53,324 bases of DNA from Polycyclovorans sp046565985 (GTDB lineage: Bacteria > Pseudomonadota > Gammaproteobacteria > Nevskiales > Nevskiaceae). Location: contig JBKHXN010000021.1 in assembly GCA_046565985.1 (NCBI GenBank), forward strand, positions 1-53,324, written 5' to 3'. Below the pieces are notes generated by a model. It saw only the letters and a program-made list of their open reading frames with translations, did not search any database and was not told the DNA's origin. Of this stretch, positions 1 to 8,270 are shown in pieces. Numbering within the stretch: the stretch's first letter is position 1; the number at the start of each line of letters is the position of its first letter. The position numbers and the translations under genes are program-made.

Positions 1-525
1 CATCGGATCGGTACGACCGGTCAGCATCCAGCGCGGCGTGGTGATGAAGGTCGCGAGGCTGCTGCCGGCGTCGGTCAGCACGATGTTGTCGGACAGCCGT
101 GCGCCGGCCTCGCGCAGCAGCCGCTTCACCTCCTCCTGCGCCATGTGCCACATGTTGCGGCAGGCGACCAGGGTGACGACCGGCGTGTCACGCAGCAGCC
201 GGCGCCCGGATTCGGACTTGAGAAACGCGGTGACCGGCGGCGACGGCGACAGGAACCAGACCGTGTAGGCAAGCACGATGAGGTCGTAGCGCTGGCCGTC
301 GGCGACCGGCAGCGGCTGCAGCTGCGGCGGATCGAGATGCACCGCCTCCGGAAACTGATCGAAGAACTCGAAGAACGGCCACGGGAACGGATACGGCCGC
401 AGCGGCCGCAGCTCGCACCAGTCCACCGCGATGTCGCCGGCGGCCTCCAGCGGGCCGCAGACCGAGCGTGCGACGCGCAGCAGCTGACCCGTCTGCGAGT
501 AGTAGACGACCAGAACCCGTTTCAT
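1..525 (-). CDS. DarA-like flavodoxin-fold protein (dialkylresorcinol condensing enzyme family), C-terminus off window
   Basis: This 175-codon fragment starts at an ATG whose complement is at 523-525 and is still open at base 1, so its C-terminus lies outside. The N-terminus MKRVLVVYYSQTGQ is a flavodoxin-type first strand and phosphate-binding loop. Later come a PFPWPFFEFFD segment near residues 50-60, an AYTVWFLSPSPP stretch and an ACRNMW motif. I recognise this combination from proteins annotated as dialkylresorcinol condensing enzymes, which accompany aryl-polyene or dialkylresorcinol pigment genes. The biochemical role is not secure, and NAD(P)H-dependent flavodoxin-like oxidoreductase is a safer general name. 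A hairpin with a T-run separates it from malate synthase upstream, so it may have its own promoter in the short gap. No pigment gene is visible here; any would be to the left. Confidence 0.72.
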   Translation of the reverse strand, partial: MKRVLVVYYSQTGQLLRVARSVCGPLEAAGDIAVDWCELRPLRPYPFPWPFFEFFDQFPEAVHLDPPQLQPLPVADGQRYDLIVLAYTVWFLSPSPPVTAFLKSESGRRLLRDTPVVTLVACRNMWHMAQEEVKRLLREAGARLSDNIVLTDAGSSLATFITTPRWMLTGRTDPM

Positions 526-552
526 CCCCTCGGCGTGCCCCCGCTTGCCATA

Positions 553-579
553 CGAAAAGGGCGCGGTGTCCGCGCCCTT
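553..579 (-). terminator. Intrinsic terminator downstream of malate synthase
   Basis: The arms at 557-566 and 570-579 pair perfectly over 10 bp around a 3-nt loop. Read on the minus strand the stem is GC-rich and runs into TTTT. It lies 31 bp after the aceB stop and 28 bp before the DarA-like start, so it should separate the two genes or act as an attenuator. Confidence 0.7.
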
Positions 580-609
580 CCCTCCGATACCTGCGCAACC
601 TGGGGGAGT

Positions 610-2193
610 TTAGTCGAGATACTCGTACGCCGGGAGCGTCAGGAAGTCCGCGCACTGCGGCGCAGTCGACATTCGCGCGAAGATGCCCGCCGCTTCGGCG
701 TAGCGGCCGCGGTAGTAGCGTTCGTCGCCGAGCTGCTGGCGGATGCCGGCCAGCTCCTCGTCGATCATCGCCAGCACCAGCTCGCGGGTGACCGTGCGGC
801 CGTCCGAGAGCCGGGCGCCGTACTTGAGCCACTGCCAGACCTGCACACGCGAGATCTCGGCAGTCGCCGCGTCCTCCATCAGATTGTGCAGCGGCACGCA
901 GCCGTTGCCGGAGATCCAGGCTTCCATGTACTGGATGCCGACGTTGACGTTGTTGCGCAGGCCGGCCTCGGTGATTTCGCCCTGCGGCAGCTCCAGCAGG
1001 TCGGAGGCCTTGATCTTGTAGTTGAACTGCTTGGCGACCTGGTTCGGCGTCGGCATGTTGTCGTCGAACACCTTCATCGCCACCGGCACGAGGCCCGGAT
1101 GCGCGACCCAGGTGCCGTCGTGGCCGTTGTTGACCTCGCGCAGCTTGTCGGCGCTGACCTTGGCGAACACCTGCTCGTTCTTGGCCGGGTCGTTCTTGAT
1201 CGGGATGAAGGCCGCCATGCCGCCCATCGCCTGCGCGCCGCGCTTGTGGCAGGTCTCGCACAGCAGCTTGGAATAGGAATCGAGGAAGTGCTTGTCCATC
1301 GTCACCTGCAGGCGGTCCGGGACGATCCAGTCCTGGTGCTCGCGCAGGGTCTTGATGCAGGAGAAGATGTAATCCCAGCGGCCGCAGTTGAGCGCCACGA
1401 TGTGGTTGCGCAGCTCATAGAGGATCTCGTCCATCTCGAACGCCGCCCACAGGGTCTCGATGAGCACCGTGGCCTTGATGGTTTTCTGCGGAATCTTCAG
1501 CTCGTCCTGCGCGTCCTTGAAGATGCTGTTCCACAGCCGTGCCTCGAGATGGCTCTGCATCTTGGGCAGGTAGAAGTACGGGCCACTGCCGCGCTTGAGC
1601 AGCTCGTGGGCGTTGTGGAAGAAGTACAGGGCGAAATCAACGATGCCGCCGGGCGCCGGCTTGCCATCGATGAGGATATGCCTTTCCTCCAGATGCCAGC
1701 CGCGCGGGCGCACGATCAGGGTGGCGATCTGCTTGTTGAGCTTGTATTCCTTGCCCGCCTCGTTGGTGAAGCTGATCTTGCGGCGCACCGCGTCGGCCAG
1801 ATTGACCTGGCCCTGCATCATCAGCTCCCAGGTGGGGCTGGCGGAATCCTCGAAGTCCGCCATGAAGCACTTGGCGCCGGAGTTGAGGGCGTTGATGATC
1901 ATCTTGCGGTCCACCGGACCGGTGATTTCCACGCGGCGGTCCTGCAGATCGGCCGGGATCGGCGCTACCTTCCACTTGCCGTCACGGATCTTCTTGGTCT
2001 CCTTGAGGAAACCCGGCAGCTTGCCAGCATCAATCGCCGCCTGGCGCTCGTCACGATAGGCGAGCAGTTTGTCGCGCGTGGGGCCGTGCTTGCGGACCAG
2101 CTTGGCCACGAACTTGAGTGCTTCCGGGGTGAGAATTTTCTTGTAGGCGGGCGTCAGCGGCCCCTTGATCTCCACACCCTTGACTGCACTCAT
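610..2193 (-). CDS. aceB: Malate synthase A
   Basis: It condenses glyoxylate with acetyl-CoA to give malate, the second step of the glyoxylate shunt, in the cytoplasm. The 527-residue length fits the A isoform (about 530) rather than the longer G isoform. The family signature is visible as ALNCGRWDYIF, preceded by ETLWAAFEMDE. A conserved FMADFEDS segment lies in the N-terminal third. I place the start at the ATG at 2191-2193 (MSAVKGVEI) because AGGAG lies 8 nt upstream. The longer frame opening at 2256 begins on top of the predicted -10 box and adds non-conserved residues. Isocitrate lyase, its usual partner, is not in the window. The gene has its own promoter candidate upstream and a terminator downstream, so it is probably monocistronic. 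Confidence 0.95.
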   Translation of the reverse strand: MSAVKGVEIKGPLTPAYKKILTPEALKFVAKLVRKHGPTRDKLLAYRDERQAAIDAGKLPGFLKETKKIRDGKWKVAPIPADLQDRRVEITGPVDRKMIINALNSGAKCFMADFEDSASPTWELMMQGQVNLADAVRRKISFTNEAGKEYKLNKQIATLIVRPRGWHLEERHILIDGKPAPGGIVDFALYFFHNAHELLKRGSGPYFYLPKMQSHLEARLWNSIFKDAQDELKIPQKTIKATVLIETLWAAFEMDEILYELRNHIVALNCGRWDYIFSCIKTLREHQDWIVPDRLQVTMDKHFLDSYSKLLCETCHKRGAQAMGGMAAFIPIKNDPAKNEQVFAKVSADKLREVNNGHDGTWVAHPGLVPVAMKVFDDNMPTPNQVAKQFNYKIKASDLLELPQGEITEAGLRNNVNVGIQYMEAWISGNGCVPLHNLMEDAATAEISRVQVWQWLKYGARLSDGRTVTRELVLAMIDEELAGIRQQLGDERYYRGRYAEAAGIFARMSTAPQCADFLTLPAYEYLD

Positions 2194-2254
2194 GCGCTGG
2201 CTCCTGCGGTTGGTGATGAACGGAACGACTTCATGGCAAACAGCGAAGTCCCAC

Positions 2255-2285
2255 ATTATAGCGGACTCGCCGGTTTACGTTGCAA
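2255..2285 (-). promoter_or_regulatory. Putative sigma-70 promoter of aceB
   Basis: On the minus strand a perfect TATAAT (complement at 2255-2260) follows TTGCAA (2280-2285) with a 19-nt spacer. The -10 is ideal; the -35 matches four of six positions and the spacer is longer than optimal, so an activator may help. The implied leader is about 55 nt. Confidence 0.5.
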
Positions 2286-2306
2286 TGCAGCATGAGGCCC
2301 GGAGCC

Positions 2307-2789
2307 TCAGCCGTGCAGGGCGGACTCCGCGACCAGGATGCCGTCGGCGTCGGCGTACAGCCAGGCACCCGGGGCAAAGCGCACGCCGGCAAACTCCACC
2401 ACCCGGCCGAGATGCCCGCTATGCAGCCCCTTTTCGCTCTTGCGCGGGTGCGCGGCCAGGGCCTTGATGCCCAGGGCCTGCGCGCCCAGCTCGGCCAGAT
2501 CGCGCACGCAGCCGTTGACGACAATGCCGGCCCACTGGTTGCGGACCGCCAGCACGCCCAGGTTGCCGCCCACCAGCGCGCAGCGCAGCGAGCCGCCGCC
2601 GTCCACCACCAGTACCCTGCCCTCGCCCGGGGTTTCCAGCGTGGCGCGCACCAGGGCGTTGTCCTCGAAGATCTTCAGGGTCTGGATCGGGCCGTGGAAG
2701 GCGCTGCGCCCGCCAAAGTCGCGGAAGACCGGATCGCAGACCTGGGCTTGGGGATGGGCGTCGGAGAGATCGGTGGTGGCGTAGCTCAT
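2307..2789 (-). CDS. rraA: RraA-family protein (RNase E regulator or HMG/CHA-type aldolase)
   Basis: This 160-residue protein belongs to the RraA fold family. Members either bind RNase E and inhibit it, or act as divalent-metal class II aldolases on 4-hydroxy-4-methyl-2-oxoglutarate. The segment GGNLGVLAVRNQWAG followed by NGCVRDLAEL carries the family Gly-rich loop and the Arg-Asp pair with a following acidic residue, so an aldolase-type metal site could be intact. An ATG at 2787-2789 is preferred; a TTG four codons upstream is possible, and neither has a strong ribosome site. A small inverted repeat overlaps the stop codon but has no T-run. It lies 25 bp after dsbB on the same strand. Which of the two activities it has cannot be read from sequence. 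Confidence 0.85.
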   Translation of the reverse strand: MSYATTDLSDAHPQAQVCDPVFRDFGGRSAFHGPIQTLKIFEDNALVRATLETPGEGRVLVVDGGGSLRCALVGGNLGVLAVRNQWAGIVVNGCVRDLAELGAQALGIKALAAHPRKSEKGLHSGHLGRVVEFAGVRFAPGAWLYADADGILVAESALHG

Positions 2790-2814
2790 GGAATTTTGCA
2801 AGCGATGTGGAGGA

Positions 2815-3339
2815 TCAGGAGCGTACCGGCGCAGACCGCGCCCGCAGCCATAGCAACAGAACGTACAGCCCCAGGCCGATGAAGCTGATCAGCGTCCAGC
2901 CCGGCAGGCTGATGCCCAGCCAGGCGGCGTCAATACGGGCACAGCTGCCGTCCCCGCTGAGCACCAGCCGGACCACCTCCTGCACCGGCAGGAAGTCCAG
3001 CAGGTAGTCCAGGGTCGGGCCGCAGGCGGGCACCTGGTCTTCGGGCAGGGACTGTAGCCAGACATGGCGGCCGGCGATGAAAGCGCCGGCGCCGCTGGCG
3101 AGCGCCCCCAGGGCTGCATACACCCCACGACCGATCGGGCCCGGGCCCTGCAGGGCCGCCAGCAGGAAAATCAGGCCGGCGGCGAACATGGCCAGCCGCT
3201 GGAACACGCACATCGGGCAGGGTTCAAGACCCTGGAAGTGTTCCAGGTACAGGGCAAACAGCAGGCCGAGCCCACAGGCCAGTGCCGCCAGGGCGTGGCC
3301 GCTGCGATAGCCGAGCAGGATATGGAATGGGGCTTGCAT
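2815..3339 (-). CDS. dsbB: Disulfide bond formation protein DsbB
   Basis: DsbB reoxidises periplasmic DsbA and passes electrons to quinone in the inner membrane. The 174-residue protein has four hydrophobic segments. The first periplasmic loop carries CPMC (Cys41 and Cys44) and the second loop carries Cys106 and Cys133, so all four redox cysteines of the family are present. An arginine follows the CPMC helix start (FQRLA), as expected for the quinone site. The start is 6 bp after the fumA stop, and rraA follows 25 bp later, so it is probably transcribed with fumA. I see no dsbA partner in the window. Confidence 0.93.
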   Translation of the reverse strand: MQAPFHILLGYRSGHALAALACGLGLLFALYLEHFQGLEPCPMCVFQRLAMFAAGLIFLLAALQGPGPIGRGVYAALGALASGAGAFIAGRHVWLQSLPEDQVPACGPTLDYLLDFLPVQEVVRLVLSGDGSCARIDAAWLGISLPGWTLISFIGLGLYVLLLWLRARSAPVRS

Positions 3340-3345
3340 GGGGCC

Positions 3346-4890
3346 TCAGGCAGTGACGACCGGGATGGCGCCGATCTTTGCCTGGATCTTCGCCTGCCAC
3401 TGCTGCGGGCCGGTCTGGTGGACCGAAGTGCCCCGGCTGTCCACCGCCACGGTGACTGGCATGTCCTGCACCTCGAACTCGTAGATGGCCTCCATGCCCA
3501 GGTCCTCAAAACCGACTACGCGCGCACTCTGGATCGCCTTGCTGACCAAATAGGCAGCACCGCCCACGGCCATCAGATAGGCGCTCTTGTGCTCGCGAAT
3601 GGCCTCGATGGCAACGGGCCCGCGCTCGGCCTTGCCGATCATGGCGATCAGGCCGGTTTGGGCCAGCATCATCCCGGTGAACTTGTCCATGCGCGTGGCA
3701 GTGGTGGGCCCGGCCGGGCCGACGGCCTCGTCGCGCACCGGATCTACCGGCCCGACGTAGTAGATCACGCGGTTGCTGAAATCCACCGGCAGCTTCTCAC
3801 CGCGGGCCAGCAGATCCTGGATGCGCTTGTGCGCAGCATCGCGGCCGGTGAGCATCTTGCCGTTGAGCAACAAGGTCTGTCCCGGTGTCCAGCTCGCGAC
3901 TTCTGCCGGGGTCAGGGTGTCCAGGTTCACGCGCGTGGAGGTCTTGAGATCGGCCTTCCAGGTCACCTGGGGCCAATCTTCCAGCTTGGGCGCTTCCAGC
4001 TTTGCGGGGCCCGAGCCGTCCAGCTCGAAATGCACGTGCCGCGTCGCAGCGCAGTTGGGGATCATCGCCACCGGCAGGCTGGCGGCGTGGGTGGGATAGT
4101 CGATGATCTTCACGTCCAGCACCGTGGTCAGGCCGCCCAGGCCCTGGGCCCCGATGCCGAGCTGGTTGACCTTCTCCAGCAGCTCCAGGCGCAGCGTCTC
4201 GATCCTGCTCAGCGGCTCGCCGCGCGCCTGCTTGGCCTTGAGCAGGTGGATATCCACCGGCGCCATGATCGCTTCCTTGGCCATGACCGCGGCTTTCTCC
4301 GGCGTGCCGCCGATGCCGATGCCAAGGATGCCCGGCGGGCACCAGCCAGCGCCCATGGTCGGTACGGTCTTGAGGACCCAGTCCACGATCGAATCACTGG
4401 GATTGAGACAGACCAGCTTGGACTTGTTCTCGCTGCCGCCGCCCTTGGCGGCGCAGGTGATCTCGACGTGATCGCCCGGCACGATCTCGTAGTGGATCAC
4501 CGCCGGGGTGTTGTCGCGGGTATTGGCGCGCCTGCCCGCCGGATCGGCGAGCACCGAGGCGCGCAGCTTGTTCTCCGGGTTGAGGTAGGCGCGCCGTACG
4601 CCCTCGTCAACCATCTCCTGCACACTCAGGCGCGCGTCCCAGCGCACGTTCATGCCTACTTTCATGAACACCACGCAGATGCCGGTGTCCTGGCAGATGG
4701 GCCGCTTGCCCTCGGCGCAGAGCCGGGAGTTGGTGAGAATCTGCGCGATGGCGTCCTTCGCCGCCGGTGACTCCTCGCGCTCATAAGCCTCACCCAGGGC
4801 CTGGATGTAGTCCAGCGGGTGGTAGTAGCTGATGTACTGGAACGCGTCCGCGATGGACTGGATCAGGTCTTCCTGGCGTATGGTCGTCAT
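3346..4890 (-). CDS. fumA: Fumarate hydratase class I, 4Fe-4S
   Basis: It interconverts fumarate and malate using an oxygen-sensitive 4Fe-4S cluster. The 514-residue length fits the single-chain FumA/FumB type. Candidate cluster ligands are Cys66 in PICQDTG, Cys184 in GAGWCPPGILG and Cys280 in MIPNCAATRH. The GGSENKSKL and GIGGTPEKA motifs are also present. The C-terminal beta domain continues without a break to a TGPQQWQAK end. I use the ATG at 4888-4890 (MTTIRQEDL); an upstream extension of 27 codons is rich in arginine and not conserved. It lies 61 bp downstream of fumC on the same strand and just ahead of dsbB. Confidence 0.95.
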   Translation of the reverse strand: MTTIRQEDLIQSIADAFQYISYYHPLDYIQALGEAYEREESPAAKDAIAQILTNSRLCAEGKRPICQDTGICVVFMKVGMNVRWDARLSVQEMVDEGVRRAYLNPENKLRASVLADPAGRRANTRDNTPAVIHYEIVPGDHVEITCAAKGGGSENKSKLVCLNPSDSIVDWVLKTVPTMGAGWCPPGILGIGIGGTPEKAAVMAKEAIMAPVDIHLLKAKQARGEPLSRIETLRLELLEKVNQLGIGAQGLGGLTTVLDVKIIDYPTHAASLPVAMIPNCAATRHVHFELDGSGPAKLEAPKLEDWPQVTWKADLKTSTRVNLDTLTPAEVASWTPGQTLLLNGKMLTGRDAAHKRIQDLLARGEKLPVDFSNRVIYYVGPVDPVRDEAVGPAGPTTATRMDKFTGMMLAQTGLIAMIGKAERGPVAIEAIREHKSAYLMAVGGAAYLVSKAIQSARVVGFEDLGMEAIYEFEVQDMPVTVAVDSRGTSVHQTGPQQWQAKIQAKIGAIPVVTA

Positions 4891-4951
4891 GTGAGGCGCA
4901 CGGCTGCGGGGATGGCGGCGCGCATTATCCAACATTGCGGCGCTACGGTCC

Positions 4952-6334
4952 CTAGTCCGGCAGCCCGCCACGGGTGAGCCGCTGCGGATCCAGCAGCCTG
5001 CGCAGGCGCCGTGCGTCCAGGCCGCTCATTTCCAGTGCCACATCGAACACCGGGCGGCCTTCCTGATAGGCCTGCTTGGCAATGGCGGCGGCACGTTCAT
5101 AGCCGATCTCGGCGTTGAGCGCCGTCACCAGCACCGGGTTGCGGGCCAGGCTTTCGTTCAGGCGCTGCCGGCGCAGCTTGAAGCCGGCAATCGCCTGATC
5201 GGCGAGCAGCCTTGACGCATTGGCGAGCAGTTCGATGGACTGCAGCAGGTCGTAGGCGATCAGCGGCAGCATCACGTTGAGCTGGAAGTTGCCGCTCTGC
5301 CCGGCCACGGTGAGCGCCGCGTCGTGGCCGATCACCTGCGCGCAGACCATACACACCGATTCCGGGATCACCGGATTGACCTTGCCTGGCATGATCGAAG
5401 AACCCGGCTGCAACGCCGGCAGCTCGATCTCTCCAAGGCCGGCTAGCGGGCCGGAGTTCATCCAGCGCAGATCGTTGGCGATCTTCATCAGGCTGACCGC
5501 CAGGGTCTTGAGCTGGCCGGAGAGTTCCACCGCCGTATCCTGGCTGGACAGGGCCGCAAAATAGTCGGCGGCGGGTTCGAATCGGCAGCCGACCTGGCGG
5601 CTCAGGAGCCGCGCAAACAGGCGCGCGAATCGCGGATGGGCGTTGACGCCCGTCCCCACCGCGGTTCCGCCCTGGGCCAGCTGGCGCAGGCGCGGCTGCA
5701 CCGATTCGATCCGTGCAATGCCCTGGCGGATCTGCGCCGCCCAGCCGCCCAGTTCCTGGTCCAGGCGCAGCGGCATGGCATCCATCAGGTGCGTGCGCCC
5801 GGTCTTGCTCACCCGCGCCAGGCTGCGGCCCTTGCGCTCGATGCGGCGCGCCAGATGGCCCAGTGCGGGCAGCAGCTGTTCCCGGAGTGCCAGTTGTGCG
5901 GCAACGTGGATGGCGGTGGGAATGACATCGTTCGAGCTTTGCCCGAAATTGACGTGATCGTTCGGGTGCACGGCGCGCCCGCAGGCCTGGCTGGCGAGCC
6001 GCGCGATCACCTCGTTGGCATTCATGTTGCTGGAGGTGCCCGACCCGGTCTGGAACACGTCCACCGGAAACTGGGAGTCGTGCTCGCCGGCCGCCACGGC
6101 CAGCGCGGCGGCGCGGATGGCGGTGGCGATGCGCGGCTCCAGCAGGCCGAGCTGCTCGTTGGCCTCGGCGGCGCTGGCCTTGATCAGCCCCAGGGCACGG
6201 ATGAACCCGCGCGGCATGCGCAGCCCGGAAACCGGGAAATTCTCCACCGCGCGCTGGGTCTGCGCACCCCACAGCGCCGCGCGCGGGACCTGCAGGCTGC
6301 CCAGACTGTCCTTTTCGAGACGAAATGCGGCCAT
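4952..6334 (-). CDS. fumC: Fumarate hydratase class II
   Basis: This is the iron-independent, oxygen-stable fumarase of the aspartase/argininosuccinase superfamily, which acts as a homotetramer. The 460 residues begin MAAFRLEKDSLGSLQVP. They include the TGSGTSSNMNANEV loop, NDHVNFGQSSND, the TGRTHLMDA segment and the superfamily signature GSSIMPGKVNP. The gene is divergent from purB, which belongs to the same superfamily, with a 62-bp gap between the starts. It is followed by the unrelated class I fumarase, so the organism keeps both isozymes side by side. In E. coli the class II enzyme takes over under oxidative stress or iron limitation; whether that holds here is inference. Confidence 0.96.
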   Translation of the reverse strand: MAAFRLEKDSLGSLQVPRAALWGAQTQRAVENFPVSGLRMPRGFIRALGLIKASAAEANEQLGLLEPRIATAIRAAALAVAAGEHDSQFPVDVFQTGSGTSSNMNANEVIARLASQACGRAVHPNDHVNFGQSSNDVIPTAIHVAAQLALREQLLPALGHLARRIERKGRSLARVSKTGRTHLMDAMPLRLDQELGGWAAQIRQGIARIESVQPRLRQLAQGGTAVGTGVNAHPRFARLFARLLSRQVGCRFEPAADYFAALSSQDTAVELSGQLKTLAVSLMKIANDLRWMNSGPLAGLGEIELPALQPGSSIMPGKVNPVIPESVCMVCAQVIGHDAALTVAGQSGNFQLNVMLPLIAYDLLQSIELLANASRLLADQAIAGFKLRRQRLNESLARNPVLVTALNAEIGYERAAAIAKQAYQEGRPVFDVALEMSGLDARRLRRLLDPQRLTRGGLPD

Positions 6335-6396
6335 GTGCGGCTCCGGATGGAAGGCTCAGGGTAAAATGACACACTGACCGTGCGAATCAAATCCGA

Positions 6397-7764
6397 ATGA
6401 ACCTGACCTCCCTCTCCGCCATCTCCCCGATCGACGGCCGCTATGCGGTCAAAACCGTGGCCCTGCGTGAAATCTTCAGCGAATACGGCCTGATGCGCTA
6501 TCGCATCCTGACCGAGATCCGCTGGCTGGAAGCGCTGGCGGCGCATCCGCAGATTCCCGAAGTGCCGGCGCTCACCGCCTCGGCGCGCGACAAGCTGGAG
6601 AAGATCGCCGAGCAGTTCGACATCGGCGAGGCGCAGCGGGTCAAGACCATCGAGGACACCACCAATCACGACGTCAAGGCGGTGGAGTACTACCTCAAGG
6701 AGAAGATCGGCCCGCACCCCGAACTGGGCGCGCTCAAGGAATTCGTCCACTTTGCCTGCACCTCGGAGGACATCAACAACCTCGCCCATGCGCTGATGCT
6801 GCGGGATGCGCGCAGCAAGGTGCTGCTGCCGATGCTCGACCAGCTGATCCAGGCCATCGCCGCGCTGGCGCGCTCGTATGCCGAACAGCCGATGCTCTCG
6901 CGCACCCACGGGCAGCCCGCCTCTCCCACCACCCTGGGCAAGGAGATGGCGGTATTCGCCCAGCGCCTGAAGCGCCAGCGCGAACAGTTTGCCGCGGTGC
7001 CGATCCTCGCCAAGCTCAACGGTGCGGTGGGCAATTACAACGCGCATCTGGCCGCCTATCCGGACGTGGACTGGGCCGCGCTGTCGGCAGGCCTGATCCG
7101 TGAGCTGGACCTGGTGCCGAGCCCGGCGACCACGCAGATCGAGCCGCACGATTACATCGCCGAATACTTTCATGCCCTGTCGCGCTTCAACACCATCCTC
7201 ATCGACTTTGCCCGCGATGTCTGGGGCTACATCTCGCTGGGGTATTTCAAGCAGAAGACGGTGGCGGGTGAGGTCGGCTCGTCCACCATGCCGCACAAGG
7301 TCAATCCGATTGACTTCGAGAATGGCGAGGGCAACCTGGGGCTGGCCAACGCGCTGCTCCAGTACCTGGCGGAGAAGCTGCCGGTCTCGCGCTGGCAGCG
7401 CGACCTGACTGATTCCACCGTGCTGCGCAATCTCGGCGTGGGCGTGGCACACGCCGTGGTGGGTTACCAGTCGATCCACAAGGGCATCGGCAAGCTCGAG
7501 GCCGACGCCTGGCGTATGGGCCAGGATCTGGACCAGAACTGGGAAGTGCTCGGCGAGGCCATCCAGACGGTGATGCGCCGCTATCACCTGCCCGAACCCT
7601 ACGAGCAGCTCAAGCGGCTGACGCGCGGGCAGAAGATCGGCCGCGAGGCGATGCGCAGCTTCATCGAATCGCTGGATCTGCCGGAGGCCGAGAAGCAGCG
7701 GCTGGTGGCGATGACCCCCGGCAGCTACACCGGCAATGCCGCCGAGCAGGCCAGGCTGCCGTGA
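6397..7764 (+). CDS. purB: Adenylosuccinate lyase
   Basis: It catalyses two fumarate-releasing steps in purine synthesis, on SAICAR and on adenylosuccinate. The 455-residue protein starts MNLTSLSAISPIDGRY, typical of the E. coli-like type. It carries TSEDINN, the SRTHGQPASPTT histidine segment and the signature GSSTMPHKVNPIDFEN. The upstream 62 bp is shared with divergent fumC and contains a TAAAAT at 6362-6367 that could be a -10 box, but I see no matching -35. The stop overlaps the start of the DUF7931 gene (GTGA), so translation is probably coupled. In E. coli purB follows nudJ-mnmA-hflD; here it is about 24 kb from those genes and hflD is not seen. Confidence 0.96.
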   Translation: MNLTSLSAISPIDGRYAVKTVALREIFSEYGLMRYRILTEIRWLEALAAHPQIPEVPALTASARDKLEKIAEQFDIGEAQRVKTIEDTTNHDVKAVEYYLKEKIGPHPELGALKEFVHFACTSEDINNLAHALMLRDARSKVLLPMLDQLIQAIAALARSYAEQPMLSRTHGQPASPTTLGKEMAVFAQRLKRQREQFAAVPILAKLNGAVGNYNAHLAAYPDVDWAALSAGLIRELDLVPSPATTQIEPHDYIAEYFHALSRFNTILIDFARDVWGYISLGYFKQKTVAGEVGSSTMPHKVNPIDFENGEGNLGLANALLQYLAEKLPVSRWQRDLTDSTVLRNLGVGVAHAVVGYQSIHKGIGKLEADAWRMGQDLDQNWEVLGEAIQTVMRRYHLPEPYEQLKRLTRGQKIGREAMRSFIESLDLPEAEKQRLVAMTPGSYTGNAAEQARLP

Positions 7765-8270
7765 AACGTGCGCCCCGCCCCGCAGTGCCGCCGGTGGCAG
7801 AGCCGGTACTGGGCCTGGACGCCTACGCCGAGGCCGCGCAGCGCCTGGTGACACAGGCACGCCGCAGCGTCGTGCTGATGAGCGTGGGTCTGGACCCGCG
7901 CGCCTATGGCAGCCCCGGCTTTGTGGACGCAGTGCAGACCTTTGCCCTGAGCAACCCGCGGGTGCGTATGCGCATCCTGCTGCAGCAGTCGCGCCAGGCC
8001 ATGGCGGGCGGCCACCGCCTGGTGGAACTGCTGCGGCGGGCGCAGAGCCGCATCGAGGCCCGCCAGCTGCTGCCCGAGCAGCGCCACCTGCCGCCCGAGG
8101 AATACCTGATCGTGGACGAGCGCCACCTGCTGCAGCGCGCGGGCGTGCTGGTGCTGGAGGCCCGGCTGCTGCAAGACGCCCCCGCCGCGGTGCGCCCGCT
8201 GCTGGAGACCTTCGACCGGTTGTGGGAAGAAAGCCCGCCAGCGCGCGAGCTCTCGGAACTGAAACTCTGA
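7761..8270 (+). CDS. DUF7931 protein, phospholipase D-like fold without the HKD motif
   Basis: I recognise this as the family now called DUF7931; no function is established. The 169-residue protein starts at GTG (7761-7763) inside the purB stop and ends one base into the next start, so it is tightly coupled to both neighbours. Visible features are an RRSVVLMSVGLDPRAYG strand-turn, a NPRVRMRILLQQS strand and EEYLIVDERHLLQR. The last resembles the strand that carries HxK and Asp in phospholipase D enzymes, but the HKD residues are missing, so I infer a catalytically dead or binding role. It is soluble, with no signal peptide or membrane segment. The Arg/Gln-rich middle (residues 73-110) could contact nucleic acid or phosphate groups, which is speculation. 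Confidence 0.7.
   Translation: MKRAPRPAVPPVAEPVLGLDAYAEAAQRLVTQARRSVVLMSVGLDPRAYGSPGFVDAVQTFALSNPRVRMRILLQQSRQAMAGGHRLVELLRRAQSRIEARQLLPEQRHLPPEEYLIVDERHLLQRAGVLVLEARLLQDAPAAVRPLLETFDRLWEESPPARELSELKL

Noticed and set aside
2194..2256. A longer malate synthase starting at 2256
   Set aside because: The ATG sits on the -10 box and lacks a ribosome site; the 2193 start has AGGAG.
145..2295. A 716-codon open frame on the plus strand opposite malate synthase
   Set aside because: It is rich in Arg, Ala, His and Leu with no motif, and lies wholly antisense to a clear enzyme gene; GC-rich DNA often leaves such frames open.
6335..6396. A defined divergent promoter pair between fumC and purB
   Set aside because: Only a TAAAAT on the plus strand is visible and no matching -35 on either strand.
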